Source: Pseudomonas sp. FP1742 (lineage in GTDB: Bacteria > Pseudomonadota > Gammaproteobacteria > Pseudomonadales > Pseudomonadaceae). Taken from it: 64,000 nucleotides of DNA. A model generated the notes under the pieces. That model ran no database searches. It was not told the DNA's origin and saw only the letters and a list, made by a program, of their open reading frames with translations. How positions within the stretch are numbered: the stretch's first letter is position 1; each line of letters begins with the position of its first letter. The stretch spans positions 2,418,001-2,482,000 of the forward strand of contig NZ_CP117460.1 of assembly GCF_030687145.1 (NCBI RefSeq), given 5' to 3'. The translations under genes and the position numbers were made by a program. This document shows, piece by piece, positions 62,422-64,000 of this stretch.

Positions 62422-62682
62422 GCTTGGGTATGCACAGTTCTCAGATCGTTACCGCACGCCGTCCGGCGTTAATTAGTGATTTTATTGCTGAAACTTCCAG
62501 GATGAGCTCGAAAGGCGACTTAATGTCGGACCCGGCAAAGGCAAAGCGGGCGGGTTAAAGCCACCATCAGCACTGCCGATAACTTCGACTACGAATCCGC
62601 AAATCGCGCCTACATCAATAATGACTGAGCCTACGACCAAGGTCCTCTGCTGGCCGGCCGCCTCATTTAAGGAAAAGTGACT
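62422..62682. other. Intergenic region before hscC
   Basis: Only very short open frames occur (for example 18 codons from an ATG at about 62502, and a 20-codon frame ending just before hscC). They may be leader peptides or remnants; none is supported. Confidence 0.4.
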
Positions 62683-64000
62683 GTGATCATTGGTATCGAC
62701 CTGGGCACCACCAACAGCCTTGTGGCTGCCTGGGATGGCGAACATGCCCGGCTACTCCCCAATGCGTTGGGCAACCTCCTTACACCCAGCGTCGTTGGCC
62801 TCGACGACCACGGCCAACTGATCGCCGGGGATATTGCCTGCGAACGGCTGCACACCCACCCCCACCTCACCACATCTCTGTTCAAGCGCTATATGGGGAG
62901 CGCCCGTGAAACGCAGCTGGGCGGGCGCGCCTATCGAGCGGAAGAACTCTCGGCGATGCTACTGCGTAGTCTCAAGGCCGACGCCGAGCGCGCCTTAGGC
63001 GGGCCCGTTCACGAAGCAGTGATCAGCGTGCCCGCGTATTTCAGTGATGCCCAGCGCAAGGCCACGCGTATTGCCGGCGAACTGGCCGGGCTGAAAATTG
63101 AAAGGCTGATCAACGAACCCACCGCTGCAGCCTTGGCCTATGGCCTGCAACAGCGAAACGAAGCGACCTTTCTGGTGTTCGACCTTGGGGGTGGCACCTT
63201 TGACGTGTCCATCCTCGAGCTGTTCGAAGGCGTTATGGAAGTGCGCGCCAGCGCGGGGGACAATTTCCTTGGGGGTGAAGATTTCGATGACCGGCTCGTG
63301 GAGCATTTCATCGCCAAAATCGGTGCCGCTGACCTGCCAGACACGGCCCACCCTGCCATAGCACAGCGGTTGCGGCGTGAGGCACAACGGGTTCGTCATG
63401 CCTTGGGGCAGGCGCAAGTCACGAGCTTTATCCTTCGCGAGCAAACGCGTGAATGGAGTCTTGAACTGACCCAGAGCGACCTGGCGGACATCGTCCGGCC
63501 TCTGCTGGACCGCCTGCGAGCCCCGATCGAGCGCGCGTTGCGCGACGCCCGGATCAAGGTGGCTGACCTGAACGAAATATTATTGGTGGGCGGCACCACG
63601 CGCATGCCGTTGGTGCGAAAGCTGGTCGCGGCCCTGTTCGGGCGAATCCCGGCGATGCAGCTCAACCCGGATGAGGTAGTTGCGCAGGGGGCGGCTATCC
63701 AGGCGGCGCTACAGGCGCGCCATGCCTCCCTCGAAGAAGTGGTACTTACCGACGTATGCCCCTATACCTTGGGAATCGAGACCTCGGTGCAGCTAGGCGC
63801 CGGTTACCAAAGCGGCCACTACTTGCCAATTATCGAGCGCAATACAGTGGTGCCGGTGAGCCGCTCCCGTAACGTGTCCACCCTCAGTGATAACCAGAAA
63901 GTAGTCAGGCTAGGTATCTACCAAGGCGAAAGCCGGTTGGTGGCCAACAATATTTTCCTGGGTGAACTGGAAATCCCCGTACCACCGCGCAAAGCCGGTG
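62683..64000 (+). CDS. hscC: Hsp70-family chaperone, HscC-type (3' end cut by window)
   Basis: Starts at GTG 62683 with AAGGA nine bases upstream; about 439 codons are visible. Nucleotide-binding domain signatures: [60 protein letters not shown] and [14 protein letters not shown]. The substrate-binding domain begins around [10 protein letters not shown]. The short insert-poor NBD resembles HscC rather than DnaK. HscC genes are often followed by a J-protein gene, which would lie beyond the edge. Confidence 0.88.
   Translation, partial: MIIGIDLGTTNSLVAAWDGEHARLLPNALGNLLTPSVVGLDDHGQLIAGDIACERLHTHPHLTTSLFKRYMGSARETQLGGRAYRAEELSAMLLRSLKADAERALGGPVHEAVISVPAYFSDAQRKATRIAGELAGLKIERLINEPTAAALAYGLQQRNEATFLVFDLGGGTFDVSILELFEGVMEVRASAGDNFLGGEDFDDRLVEHFIAKIGAADLPDTAHPAIAQRLRREAQRVRHALGQAQVTSFILREQTREWSLELTQSDLADIVRPLLDRLRAPIERALRDARIKVADLNEILLVGGTTRMPLVRKLVAALFGRIPAMQLNPDEVVAQGAAIQAALQARHASLEEVVLTDVCPYTLGIETSVQLGAGYQSGHYLPIIERNTVVPVSRSRNVSTLSDNQKVVRLGIYQGESRLVANNIFLGELEIPVPPRKAG

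Overview
The window looks like a chromosomal segment of a Pseudomonas of the P. fluorescens complex. The evidence is GC-rich coding sequence with Pseudomonas-type codon use, many copies of the REP palindrome with core GTGGGAGCGGGCTTGC (often as head-to-head pairs), and a Pseudomonas-style putrescine transport and catabolism block. I see no rRNA, tRNA or CRISPR array.

Layout. (1) About 1-9840, minus strand: a tightly coupled nine-gene exopolysaccharide operon (UDP-glucose dehydrogenase, priming sugar transferase, BY-kinase-like ATPase, outer-membrane export lipoprotein, Wzz/GumC-type co-polymerase, three glycosyltransferases, Wzy/WaaL-type polymerase; the last gene is cut by the window edge). 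A membrane sulfatase/phosphoethanolamine-transferase-like gene diverges from it. (2) About 12090-16294: an AttEFGH-like ABC exporter with a CrtC/AttH lipoprotein, followed by a candidate small RNA. (3) About 17067-26692: assorted genes, including a GC-rich HTH regulator with a beta-propeller protein, YjdF, a 1066-residue fusion of a GT4 glycosyltransferase to a glycogen-debranching-type glucosidase, a lipoprotein with 29 consecutive glycines, a two-gene small-protein operon, a DUF1428 protein and ThpR. (4) About 27010-38060: putrescine ABC transporter (PotG-PotH-PotI-PotF order), PuuD, then glutamine synthetase (PuuA-like), PuuC, PuuB and a PuuR-like XRE-cupin regulator.

(5) About 38320-57000: a two-partner secretion / contact-dependent inhibition (CDI) locus. 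A strong promoter whose -10 box lies inside a palindrome drives cdiB and a 3069-residue cdiA, followed by its putative immunity gene. Downstream is a graveyard or reservoir of displaced CdiA C-terminal toxin pieces, most followed by an intact immunity gene (a nucleotidyltransferase-like toxin, a PoNe-like nuclease with PoNi, and at least two others). These modules are separated by three same-orientation copies of a REP-associated (Y1/HUH) transposase element with 20-bp inverted ends, and by three copies of a 66-67-bp miniature element sharing those ends. Several toxin fragments begin exactly at an element end, so the repeats appear to bracket the toxin-immunity cassettes.

(6) About 57521-61022: a compact three-gene isocyanide biosynthesis cluster: stand-alone isocyanide synthase, HAD phosphatase, and an isocyanide synthase fused to an Fe(II)/2-oxoglutarate dioxygenase. 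(7) To the right edge: a small Pseudomonas protein whose ribosome-binding site can be sequestered by a 12-bp complementary leader segment, an HD (p)ppGpp-hydrolase-like protein, and the start of an HscC-type Hsp70 cut by the window edge.

The most unusual parts are the CDI cassette array with its transposase/miniature-element bracketing and the isocyanide cluster. Function assignments come from recognising motifs and family signatures by eye; no database search was run.
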